From contig KN832563.1 in the NCBI GenBank assembly GCA_000827205.1, forward strand, positions 692,863 to 756,862: DNA of 64,000 nucleotides. The letters run 5' to 3'. The position numbers and the translations under genes are program-made. The notes under the pieces are model-generated. The model made no database searches, was not told the origin of the DNA, and saw only the letters and a program-made list of their open reading frames with translations. Origin of the DNA: Plicaturopsis crispa FD-325 SS-3 (lineage: Eukaryota > Basidiomycota > Agaricomycetes > Amylocorticiales > Amylocorticiaceae). Below are positions 31,170 through 44,600 of the stretch, piece after piece; position 1 is the stretch's first letter, and every line of letters begins with the position of its first letter.

Positions 31170-32575
31170 TAGCGGACCTTGCCGCAGGCTCAGTACCGCC
31201 ACGGCCTTCCCACGCGCCCCATCCGCGTCGCCTCCGTGTCAGCGCACCCACCGGCAACCCCAGCGACAGCGCCGGCTTGCAAAAACCGCACACCGCACGA
31301 GCACGCCGCGAGCGTCAGCCCCGCTCCCCACAACGAACCACAGCAGCGGACTGCCGCCGTTCAGTCCCTGTCAGGGCGCATGTCTGCGTGGACACGGCGC
31401 CGGCGCGCGACGACACCAACCACGACCCATTACTTATGCGTCTCTGCGTGCTGCGAGGACGACTGCCCTCTGCATTATTGCGGAGCTCTCACCTTGCTGA
31501 AGTTGCTGGTAAGCCCTTGTCTTCGTTCTTTCATCCGCTTATCGCAGCTAACAACCCTTTTTCGCGCAGTTATAACTATACTTTGCGCAAGCGGGCGTCG
31601 CGCGACTCCGTTCCTGATCGACCGCAGCACCCGCGATATCCTCGATGATGTCCTTATGACCGTAATTCAGCACACGGCAGCCCGAAGGTCCGCACTCTCG
31701 CGCCCTCGCGCCCTTTGACTGCTCCCACACGCCGGCAACTTGTTCGCCTACCCCGCGCGTAGACAGGCAGGACAACAAGGAGAGGTTAGTGACTGCAGGG
31801 AAGGCTCAGGAAAGCATCAGGGAGTCGGAGGGAGCGGGAGATTTGCGCGAGACATGGTGTCGCCCACCCATCTCCCCACTGCGCACACCGACACCGCGCT
31901 TTCTGTCGCTCCCAATGGCACCACACTACCACGATCAGGCCGACAGCGCTTTCGCTATCCCCACGTACGACCTCTGTCACGGTGCCGCTGCCTTCTCCGT
32001 GCCCATCCCACCTCACCAACGCTGGAGCTGGGCTGCATCGCCTCCTTATCACGCGCAGCACGACGACAACACCCCACTTCGCGTACACCCTATCGCGTCG
32101 TATGGCGTATGTACGCGCACCATCCCGCCCTCAACATCTACTCCCGCGCTGGCTCCCTACAGCTAGTATACTCACCGCTACGACCTATCCTGTGTACACC
32201 AGCAGTCCTGTGCTGTCATCGCGCCCGGCGGCACCAGCCCCCCTTGTCGTCGCGACACCAGCGCCACCCAAACCAGCAGGTGGTAGACGGCACAAGCATC
32301 GTGAGGCAGGTGATCCACAACGGTCGGTCAACGGCACGGTAAAAATATGACAGGTACGTCCGGCAAAGCGAACCTTGCGCACAGCTAGATTAACCTTATC
32401 ATTCAGCTGTTTTATGCGAACGCCCGCCCCGCCCGGTGGGACGATGCCGGTGTAGTCTCTACATATATTCCATTCCCGCGGTAAAGCGGGCAGAGGCGAT
32501 GCTTCCGTGGGCGGGAAATGAAGCGGGAGTGCGGTGCGCGATACAGGCTCGTGGATAGAATAGCCGAAATAAAAT
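31170..32575 (+). other. spliced GC-rich minisatellite unit H
   Basis: A stem-loop at 31468-31485 (6 bp including a U.G pair, ATTATT loop) is followed after exactly 23 bases by donor GTAAGC at 31509. The intron runs to about 31569 with CAGCTAACAACCC as branch region and CGCGCAG as acceptor; it is clearly similar to the intron of unit C. The GC-rich sequence to about 32400 is less regular than in other units. AATAAA lies at 32568-32573. It starts just outside the right pogo end. Confidence 0.55.
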
Positions 32576-33201
32576 GGTGCGTGTCACCAAAAAACTATGA
32601 ATGTACCGTCGTATTCATGTTGCGCACCAGGACCCGCCGTTATGCGCACAAACAAGAGCGACGTGTGTCCCATCGGTACCACTCAGATGACTCGCTGCGC
32701 GCACGCTACATGCAAGCGATATTGCGCCACGGTCTTGAACCCCGTGCCCGCGTATGCGCTTGGCTCTCCATCGACATTGAGCGCGCTGATCTCGGTGGTC
32801 ATTGCCGTGTCTATGTGTGCGCTCGCACTCAAGCCGTTGTCGCATTGCGTCTTCCTACGTGGGAGAACTTGCTGAAGCTACAAAATGTGTTATTTGCTCG
32901 GTGGCCTCTCGAAAAGCGACTTGTCGTTACGGGATTTTGTCTGGTTACGCTATGCATGTTGACCCCCGCTATGCTTGTAGACTCCTCTAGCGATACCATG
33001 GGCTTGACTGCCAGTATCAGATGACGATGTTTCTGAATATCTCATAATTCCGTGTGAAGATGCGCTGTGGCTGAGGGTCAACGCGAGGTAGCCATGCAAC
33101 ATCACGGGCGCTTACCTTCTTGACACGAACCGCAACGTCGTCTCGCTCGTGGCACCGTCATCAACTGCTATCCAGCTCATCGACCTCAATCCAGCCACAC
33201 T
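32576..33201. other. spacer between unit H and the NACHT gene
   Basis: A plus-strand frame (32518-33024, 168 codons) has a hydrophobic C-terminal end but no family I recognise. Around 33110-33190 the minus strand reads like the end of an exon with a GTAAGC donor, perhaps a fragment of another gene. Confidence 0.3.
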
Positions 33202-35853
33202 ATGCAACCCAAGTCCTCAAAAATACGTGCTTTGCTTGATAAATATCGGGATCGCTTCAAGGCCGCTCGCCGATCGGGCTCCGCACAGACTTCGAGTGTT
33301 ACGGCACAAGCATCCGTGGCTACAAGTACCCCACCTCCAGGGAATGCTATGGCCTTGGGCCAGCGCACAGATACCTCTCAGCCCCATGCTAATGATGTGA
33401 CCCAGAATGTTATTGCTCTTGGAGAAGCATCTAACCTTGATCCTACTTTGCATCCCGGTACAGTGTAACAAGTACATGTTTATGAAAAGCTAGCTCATAT
33501 AACTGTTTCAATAGGGCGCCATGTGATCCCAAAAGGCATTGCAGAGAGTGTCATATTCCGGGGTGCAAAAACAGTCCTGTCTGTGATGAAGGATTCTGTA
33601 GATGACATACATGCACCGGGTGTGAAGGCTGTTTTATCTGGGGTGTATGGATGCATCCAGGTTCTTCAAGTGAGTCCAGCACTGATTCTTGTGGATCACC
33701 TTCCTGATCAGGACTATAGAAAGCAGACCAAAATTCAGAGGATCTTGACATGCTTGGCCAGTCTACCTCTACACTCATCTCCTTGCTTAGTTCCTTTGGG
33801 GACAACCTGCCTGAACCATTGTGTTCACAGGTCAATGTTTTAACCAAGTGAGCATGATTTGCACCAGGGTCATCATCAATTGTTCACATCCTTACATATT
33901 TTTAATCAGTCAGATGAAGACTATACAAGACAAATTACGGAATAAATTTGGCAGAAAAGGTTGGCGGAAGATAATTGATGGTTCTGATGATGCCACAGAG
34001 GTCATACAAATGTTCCGGGACTTTTCTATCAAGGTCCAAACCTTCTCAGTATGAGCTGCTTCCTTGAGATTTCAGTTATGTTACTCACCTCCATTTCAAT
34101 AGCTATATTGTGAGATGCAAGTAGCTGAAGTGAGTATTGACCAATACTGAGATCATGTATCTGCTAACCATATTCTAAGGGCATCAACACACTCATTTTG
34201 AATAGTGGGTTGACTTCTTACAAGGTACTCTACAATGTATACTAATCATATATAGATACACTGGACAACTTACCCAGGGTTCGAGATGCTAGCTTTCAGT
34301 CTGGGGACCGAGATGGTTGTCTGGACAAGACTAGGGAAGACATCCTCAAGAAGATCACCAAGTGGGCTATGGAAAGCCATGGTCCACAGATATTTTGGCT
34401 CAATGGTATGGCTGGTGTGGGCAAGACTACAATTGCCCAGACAGTTGCAGAGATTTTGCAAGTGGAAGGAAAGCTTGGAGCTAGCTTCTTTTGCAGCCGC
34501 TCTCATGCAGGAAGGAATTATGTTAAAGGCATATTTCCAACCATTGCATATAGTCTTGCCAGAGCACATCCTGCTTTTACTATAGGCATCATGAAAGCAA
34601 TCAATCAAAACCCAGATGTTGGGTATTATTCTATAGACAAACAATTTGCCAAGCTCATCAGAGAGCCTTGTGGCCTTAAAGAGTCAGAGAAAGTAACATT
34701 TACCATTGTTATTGATGCTCTTGATGAATGCATGAACTCCAAAGAAATTGCAAATGTCCTGAGGATGCTATGTGAGAATGCTCCATCATGTCTTCGGTTC
34801 TTTGTAGCTAGCCGTCCAGAGCCTTACATTGAAGTCTATGGAATGAATACACAAACTGCATACTTGCATGATGTTGCAAGTAATGTTGTAACCCATGATA
34901 TTCAACTCTATCTAAGTACCAAATTGAAAGGTATAACCTCTCTTGGTCAGCCTGACTGGCCTCCAGAAGATGCTGTTGGCACATTGGTACAAAAGGCTGG
35001 GAAGTTGTTCTTTTATGCATCCACAATGTATCAATTTATTGAAGCACATAGCCCTGTATCACGTCTCATCAAGGTCACTGTCACTACAGATTATGACATA
35101 TGGGATCACCCAATTGATGCATTTTATGATCAAATATTGCAAGTTATATTTACAAATTCCATGACATCAGAGGAAACAAAAGATTTACGGGATATATTGT
35201 CAATTGTTCTTCTAGCTTGTGATGCACAAACAATCAGAGGCCTCTCAGGTCTACTTAATATTGATTATGAAGTTGTTGTCACAAGACTCAAGAGAATGTA
35301 TTCTGTATTGCATGTCTCTCAAATCTCAGGGCATGTGAGCATATTCCATGTATCCTTCTTTGACTACATGACACATCCTGGGAGATCAAAGAAGTTTTAC
35401 ATAAATCCCGGCATTGACCACCACAACATAGCACTGAAATGCTTATACTACATGGATCAACATCTTCTTGAGGGTGTCTGTGGTATTGAAGGAAGTCACC
35501 TGTCATCTGAGAGTACATTACCTATGATCTCAGATGCACTATTATATGCATGCATGCACTGGACAAGGCATTACACTGATAGCCTGAACAAAACATCTGA
35601 AGAGATGTCTCTTGCTTTGCAATGTTTTGCAGAAAATAATTTTATGCATTGGATCAAATGTCTTACCCTGCTTGATAGATTAGATTTAGCTATTTCGTCA
35701 CTTCAGAATGTTCTAAACTGTATAGAGGTAAGGAACTTTGCTTGATTTAAATACTACTCTTAAACTTATGATGATGTCCACTAGGAGGTTGAGGGAGATT
35801 TGAAAACAACATGCATTATGATGTCACAAGAGTTGGAAAAGCTACATGTGTAG
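33202..35853 (+). pseudogene. truncated NACHT-domain NLR-like gene
   Basis: The N-terminal exons (from ATG 33202, MQPKSSKIRALLDKYRDRFK...) lead through several short introns to a NACHT domain: P-loop GMAGVGKTT at about 34405, Walker B TIVIDALDEC at about 34705, and a FVASRPEP sensor segment. The main exon runs to 35728, then an intron of about 56 bases and a last exon ending TAG at 35851-35853. Basidiomycete NLRs of this type act in nucleotide-dependent non-self recognition and usually continue into WD40 or other repeats, which are absent. The joint near 34225-34260 could not be placed in a consistent frame with a standard splice site, so the gene may be degenerate. It is clearly more AT-rich than its right-hand neighbours and sits at the border with the repeat-rich half. 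Confidence 0.65.
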
Positions 35854-36295
35854 CAATAGTCAAATTGATGCCATACATACATAGTAGCAGAGTGGCAGCC
35901 ATCCTTCAATTTCCTTTACCACTGATTGTCTACTGTTATTTGCCAGTATGCTGTCAAAATTCCAAGCTCAAACTGTTTAATCATGTAATTCTTGTACTAG
36001 GCCTCTTTAGACCTCGTTTGTAAATGTTCTTGATGACTTTTCAATTGTCCTGCATGAATTTTAAAACTTCTTCAATTGATAGGTAAGTGTCTAGTCTCGG
36101 AGTGATGTGGAATGAGCTGAGTCATGAGGTGCTCCCCTTCGGGATCATTGAAAGGATAACTTCATCTGTTTCAGATAAAGTTGGCCTCACCAAAAACATG
36201 ACAGCATGGAAACAGACATCATTCCTGTACTGTACATCAATTACATTCTTTTCATTTTGCAGTGACCCCACATAATGCATGATGCATATAGCCTT
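35854..36295. other. 3' flank of the NACHT gene and of phosphoglucomutase
   Basis: AT-rich tail with no recognised domain. It may contain decayed NLR sequence. The phosphoglucomutase last exon starts at its right edge. Confidence 0.4.
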
Positions 36296-38223
<1,928 letters not shown>

Positions 38224-38677
38224 GGTAGATGCAGAAAGAGAAACACGCTTCCGCGAACGAGACCGCGCTGTTAACAGGTTGCGTGCAGTCTAGAGTTATG
38301 TCATAGATCCAACGTAGAGATCCATAAACGTGCCTTCCTATACTTACAGGACACCTACTTGAAGGATACCCGCGCGAGCCCGTATAGCTACAGAATGGAG
38401 GTACGAGGAGGATGAAAGAGAGACGACAATCCTAGTAAGAGCCATTGACATACGTAGGGGCACAAACGCATGCATAATTTTTCTCAGAACATCGAGCACT
38501 CCTCATGCTGTACAAAAGTGAGAAATAGAAACATAGACCACCATTGGTCCATTATGAATAAGCGAATGTACTTCATTAGAACATACAATTATAATCCAGA
38601 CGTCTATCAGAGGTCCTGCCAGCACAACACCCCACCCAACGTGCACCCTTTTACGTGCACGCAGACCAAGAGGCCCC

Positions 38678-40900
38678 TCAGCAGACATAAACGAAGTTGG
38701 GGTTCTGAAGATAAGATGATGGTCAGTACACCGCACGCGCCTCGGGATATGCAAACGCACCTCAAAGTCAGTCTGGTCCAGCCACTCGTCCAACAGGTTC
38801 TCCTTGTTGTCCACGGCGGTCGCAGCAAGCTCGCTCCGGTGCGCCCGCTTGAGCGCGTTGAGGTGGCGGCAGTACAGGCCGTAGACGCCGATGAGGACGA
38901 TCGCGGCGCAGTAGCACGTCAACATGGCGATCACGCCGCCTTGGTACTCGGGTGCCTGCTCTGCCTTGAACGTCTGCGGGCCAATGAGATTCTGAAGGAC
39001 ACGACATCACGGTCAGGCTTTGTTATCTGGAGGAAGAGTATATGGACGCACCCCTGTAGCATAGCCGAGGTACCCAACGGCGTATGTGACCGTCTTCTTC
39101 GTGTAGCCTATGAAGCGTATATGAGTCTATGAGCTAGGTGGGTAAGCAGATGCCGCATACCTCCAGTGTTTGCGAAAACGATGGCAGATACGACGATGTA
39201 CGGGCCCCAGTATGTGAATACGAGGAACAGAGCGCCCAGTGACCCGGAGACTGTTCACAAAAGGTAAGTCGAGGCTCTTCGGCATTCCGACGAGAGACAC
39301 ATACTGTTTGAGCGGGGAATAACATGGAGAAGGATCGTGGCCAGGAGGGGGATCACGCATGAGAGCATGGCGGTCAAGCATCGCTGTCCAGCTAGACAAA
39401 CCTCCGTTAACGTGCGTCCAACATGGAGGGCAGCGAATAGTGAACGTACTCTTGACGGCCATCCAGGAGAAGATTATGGACGATACCCACGAGATGACAC
39501 CTGTGGGGATAGCAAGCAACAGAGTCTGCTTCGTGGTGTAGCCAAGAGATGAGACAATGATCGAGTTGAAGCTATACACACAGGCATGCATCAGTTGAGT
39601 GTAAATAGGCCGTTTTGGGGACTGGCACTTACGTGAGGACACCGCCGTTGGGAATGTTGAGGGCGATGTTGATGAAGAAAACGAGGTACATCTTCGGGTC
39701 CATGAAAGCCTCGAGGAGCTGGTACATCTTGAACGCTAGAAAGGAAAGGATCGCAACGAACGAAAGTAAGTCGACAGCTCGGCGGAAAGGCATAGGGATC
39801 CGACGTACTCTTATTTTCCATACCGGTGTGGTTGTCCTTGGTCCGTCGGACGGCGATGACCTTCTGGCGATCCGTGAGCCACCGCGCCGTTGTGGGCGAG
39901 TCAGGGAGGAAGAAGTAGCAGAGGATGGACCAGCAGAACGTGATACCGCCGACCAAGAGGAAGAGAAGCTGCCACGATTTGATCTTCATGCTGCCGGTCG
40001 GAATGCTGGCACATCCGTACGAAAGCAGCCCATTCACAACACTGGATAGAGTGGAGAAGATCACGGCCGTGCGCCACGGTTGCTCGGAACGAGTAAACCA
40101 CATCGACAACTGGCGAGCTTGCGGTCAGAAAAATCCGAGGTATCGAACTATGATCCAAGAGGTGACTTACAATGAGTCCAAATCCGGCGCTTATGATAGA
40201 CTCAAAGAGCCCCAGGATAAAGCGGATGGCGATGAGAGAGCCGAAGTTCTTCGCGGCAGCCATGCACATCATGAGGATGCCCCATACACCCACGTTGAAG
40301 GTGATCCACTTCGCAGCTGGGAGAGATTGCATAACCCAAAGAGACGGGAAGACAGCTGCGATGCAGCCAAAGTAGATCTGCGGCGTAGCCCATGTTCAGA
40401 TACGGGCAGCTGTTTCGTTCAAGATCAAGACGTACGATGGAGGAAACCCAAGAATATTCCTGGCCGACAAGGTGCGTGTCTGTCCGGAAGCCAAAGACAG
40501 CTGCGGTACCGATGCAAACTACGTACAAGGATTGCGGTGAGCACAAAGTACGATCGAACGCTTCCCAAATCTGACGCACCTTTGTCTACTGCGCCCATCA
40601 TGATAGCCACCTGGCATAGGGGCAGAATAATCCAGTCTGTCTTGCGACGCATAGCGAGCTCTTCCTTGCGCGTGTACGGCGCAAGAAGGGCAGCTGCATC
40701 CGGACGACGCGCAATCTCTGCCAGGAAACCTCCAGCAACGTCAACCTTTACAGACTGGGTCAGCGGCGCGCTGAGATGTAGCACAACGAGATACACACCT
40801 CGGTCGCGTCAATGTTGACGGGGATGCCGACCTCACCATCCTCGACACGGAGGATGTTTATGTCATGGGCAGAGTGCTTGTCGGCGCTGGTGATGGACAT
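38678..40900 (-). CDS. MFS transporter, allantoate permease (Dal5/anion:cation symporter) type
   Basis: A plasma-membrane proton symporter family for organic anions and amides (allantoate, ureidosuccinate, nicotinate, dipeptides). Start ATG at 40900 (MSITSADKHSAHDINILRVE), stop at 38680-38678 after a final intron (ending ...DFENPNFVYVC). At least seven short introns. Recognisable segments: an N-terminal cytosolic part, KTDWIILPLCQVAIMMGAVDK at the first helix (about 40,590-40,660), RFILGLFESIISAGFGLIVS, a central loop with LPDSPTTARWLTDRQKVIA, and SLGYTTKQTLLLAIPTGV in the second half. These match the Dal5-like ACS family. It is divergent from 5-oxoprolinase across 722 bases. The substrate cannot be read from the sequence. 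Confidence 0.85.
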
Positions 40901-41622
40901 GTTGAGCTCTTGGTACGAAGACGGGGCAGCACAACAGAACGAACCTTGGCACAAGAAAACGTCGATGTAGTTATACCCTGCAGGTATCGTGGACTCCAAG
41001 ACCTCGAATCAGCTACGAAGATAGGGAACCGTACTGTTGGTAAAACGATAACCCCTTATCGCAAACGAATTCAGCCCGATAAGTGCAAGGAAAATCAGTT
41101 TACTGCGACAAAGTCCCTGGCAGATTGCGGGGCGGATGCAAATTACTACTGGAATTTGAATAGATAGGGCGTGGTTGGTGGACGAGTTTTGATTTTCGAG
41201 TTCCTGAGACGCAACCGACCGGACGGTTTATGCGGCTTTCGTGCCTTTCTCCTGCCTTTTTCTCTCCAAGTCAGCAGTCGTCTCCGCATCAGCAGGCGTT
41301 CAATATGTCAAAATTAGCAGTGCCCCCGTTATCCCGGAAACAACTTGGAAATGTCTGCTGAACTTTTCAGCCGGCGGTAGGCTCAACTGACTTCAAGTTT
41401 CAAGTGCTTTCCCGCCGGCGCAGGGCCAGTACAGCGGAATGAAACGCTATCGTGCCCAACATGGCGAACGAACTTCTCGGAATCTCATCGGTCTCGTTGG
41501 ACGAGTAAATCACCATATAACTTATCGTGTGTCCTCGATGAGCAGATATACGACCTCTCGACGTTGTACTACCCCACCCCTCAACTTTCTCAGGTCTCAT
41601 CCCTGAGTTGATTTCTCTTACT
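40901..41622. promoter_or_regulatory. shared divergent promoter region, transporter / 5-oxoprolinase
   Basis: 722 bases between two start codons facing away from each other. Contains TATAACTTATCG and several GATAA/TTATC elements (GATAA at about 41048 and 41077, TTATC at about 41057), the core of GATA-type nitrogen regulators in fungi. No functional proof can be drawn from sequence alone. Confidence 0.4.
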
Positions 41623-44600
41623 ATGCCTTCCGTAGCAAACAAGGAGAGCATGAAGATCAAGATCGCCATAGGTAAGGAAAATTCGTTTCTCGAAGTATCT
41701 CCGTACTCATCATCCCTATGTAGATCGAGGAGGAACGTTCACTGTATGTTGTACCCTGCGCATGGTAGTCAGGCTCCAAATGACACGGTCAATTCTAGGA
41801 CTGTATTGGGATAACGCCGAAAGGGAACATCCTTGTGAAGCTCCTCTCAGTAGACCCCGGGCAGTGCGTAGCTTTGCCTCGTTTATCTGCCTCTAGTTCT
41901 CACATTCGGAATTCCCAGCTACAAGGATGCACCGACAGAAGGCATCCGGCGGATCCTTGAGTTTGCGACTGGCAAGAAACTGCCTCGCGAAGACTTGATT
42001 GACACGTCCGATATTGGTTTGTGGTAGCCGCCTCCGATCTTTCCCTGTTTTCTTACGCGTTCATCTTTAGAATGGATTCGCATGGGCACAACGGTTGCGT
42101 GAGTCCATGCACCCCTTGCGATTTCTCATTGATTGACCATCTGACTGGACTTGTTTAGAACGAATGCACTACTTGAAAGGAAAGGCGAAAGATGTGCACT
42201 TGTCATCGTGAGTCTCGCATGTCGTTCTTGTTTAAAACACGCGTCTCAAACCTCCCATGCAGACCAAAGGCTTCCGGGATCTCATCGACATTGGAAATCA
42301 GACCCGACCGTTCCTCTTCCAACTCGCAATCAAAAAGGTGAGATTTCTTTTACACGTTTTTTTTCCTGGAGCTAATCGGGTTTTCTCTCTAGCCCGACGT
42401 GCTATACTCGAAGGTTGTTGAAGTAGACGAGCGAGTTGCCATTGAGTACGAAGGCTCCAGTGCACCAGGAGCCACTGTGTCTGAAGACGGCGAGAAGCTT
42501 GTGAAGGGCCTCAGCGGTGATGTCGTGCGCATCGTGAAGCCTCTCGGTCAGTCAATTTCCCTTACTCAATCGAGACCCTCCATACTCACTGCAATATGTG
42601 GACAGACACCGTACAGGTGACGAAAGACCTCCAAGAATTGTACGACGACGGTTTCCGGTCTATCGCAGTCTGCTTCGTGCATTCGTACACATTCCAGGAC
42701 CATGAACGCCAAGTTGCTGCCATTGCGACAAAGATGGGCTTCACCCACGTCTCCGTCTCCTCCGACCTGCAAGCCATGATCCGCATCGTGCCCCGCGGTA
42801 CCGTACGTACCTTTCCCCTCTCCAACTTCGCATCACACTAACGTACTCGAATGGACAGTCTGCCACCGCCGATGCCTACCTTACGCCAGAGATCAAGCGG
42901 TATATCGCGGGCTTCGCGCAAGGATTCGTCGGCGGCTTCCAGGACGACAAGGGCACGCGCGTCGCGTTCATGCAGTCCGACGGCTCGCTCGTTGACTTCC
43001 GTCACTTCTCGGGTCTGAAGGCGATTCTTTCGGGTCCCGCTGGTGGTGTGGTTGGATATGCGAGGACCTGTTACGAGGAGGCGGATGGTGCTCCTACTAT
43101 CGGATTCGACATGGGTGGAACGAGTGCGTGTGATTGGCCATCTCTCTGTTGCGGCTTTCCCTAATGACGCATCGCAGGCACGGACGTATCGCGTTACGGA
43201 GGCATGCTCGAACACGTGAGTTTTAGCTTGTGTCGACTCTGTCCAGTGATCTCACCTCTGTTGCTATAGGTGTTCGAGACGACGACCGCAGGTGTCACTA
43301 TCCAGAGCCCCCAGCTGGACATCAATACCGTCGCCGCCGGTGGCGGATCCATGCTCTTCTGGCGTACGTTTCATCTTCCGTCCTACACCTACGCTGATAC
43401 TAATCCATCGACTCACAGGGAATGGCTTGTTCGTCGTTGGCCCCGAGTCCGCCGGCGCTCACCCTGGACCCGCTTGCTACCGGAAAGGTGGCCCGCTGAC
43501 GGTCACGGACGCGAACCTGTTCCTCGGTCGGCTGCACGTCGACTCGTTCCCGAAGATCTTCGGACCGAGCGAGGACATGCCGCTTGACTATGAAGCCGCC
43601 GCCAGCAAGTTCAGGGAGCTCGCCCTGCAAATCAATGCAGAGATTGAGGGCCACCTCACTGCGGAAGAAATTGCATGCGGGTACGAAGGCATTGCCTCTC
43701 CTAGTATGAACGTGTCGCTCACAAATTCGGTATCAGATTCATCAACGTCGCCAACGAGGCAATGGCGCGACCTATTCGTGCTTTGGTTAGCACTGCAGTC
43801 GAAACTATGAGACGTTCCTGCTAACTCAGTATTCATAGACGGAGAACCGCGGCTTCTCAACATCTGCTCACAACCTGAGCTGTTTCGGTGGCGCTGGCGG
43901 TCAGCACGCTTGTGCGATTGCAGCTGCTCTCAGCATCCACTCCGTCATTGTTCATAAGTGTGTAACTTCTTGCTCTCGACGATATTTGTAGACACTGATA
44001 TATTCCCTACCATCAGATACTCCTCAATCCTGTCGGCGTATGGCATGGCCCTTGCTGACATTGCCGTCGAGGCCATGGAGCCGAGTGTAGAGGTTTATAC
44101 CGATGCCACTCGCCCTGCCATCCTGGCGCGCATAGCAGCGCTCAAGGAGAAGGCGACCCTCGATCTTGCCGCCCAGGGTGTCCCCAAAGAAATCGTCGTG
44201 TTCGAGTCGTACCTCAACATGCGCTACCAGGGCTCGGACACCGCCCTCATGATCCTCGCCCCCGACGACCTCGACTTCGGCAAGGCCTTCGTCGCGCAGC
44301 ACCAGCGCGAGTTCACTTTCATCCTCCCGAACCGCAAGATCCTCGTCGACGACATCCGTGTACGCGGCATCGGAAAGGGGAACACCGTCGGCGGCGTCGA
44401 GGCGCCTAGCTTCCACCACGAGCTCGAGACCGTCACGAAGGCCGTGGTGGACTCCGGCAAGAGTGTGGCGACTGCGAGGGTGTACTTCGAGGAGATCGGC
44501 GCGTGGAGCGATGCCGCTGTCTACAAGCTAGGCAGCCTCGTTCCGGGCACTCAGGTCCATGGCCCCGCTATCATCCTGGACGAGACTCAAACTCTGGTCA

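Noticed and set aside
39925-40818. 297-codon plus-strand frame over the transporter
   Set aside because: Antisense shadow crossing several real introns of the minus-strand gene.
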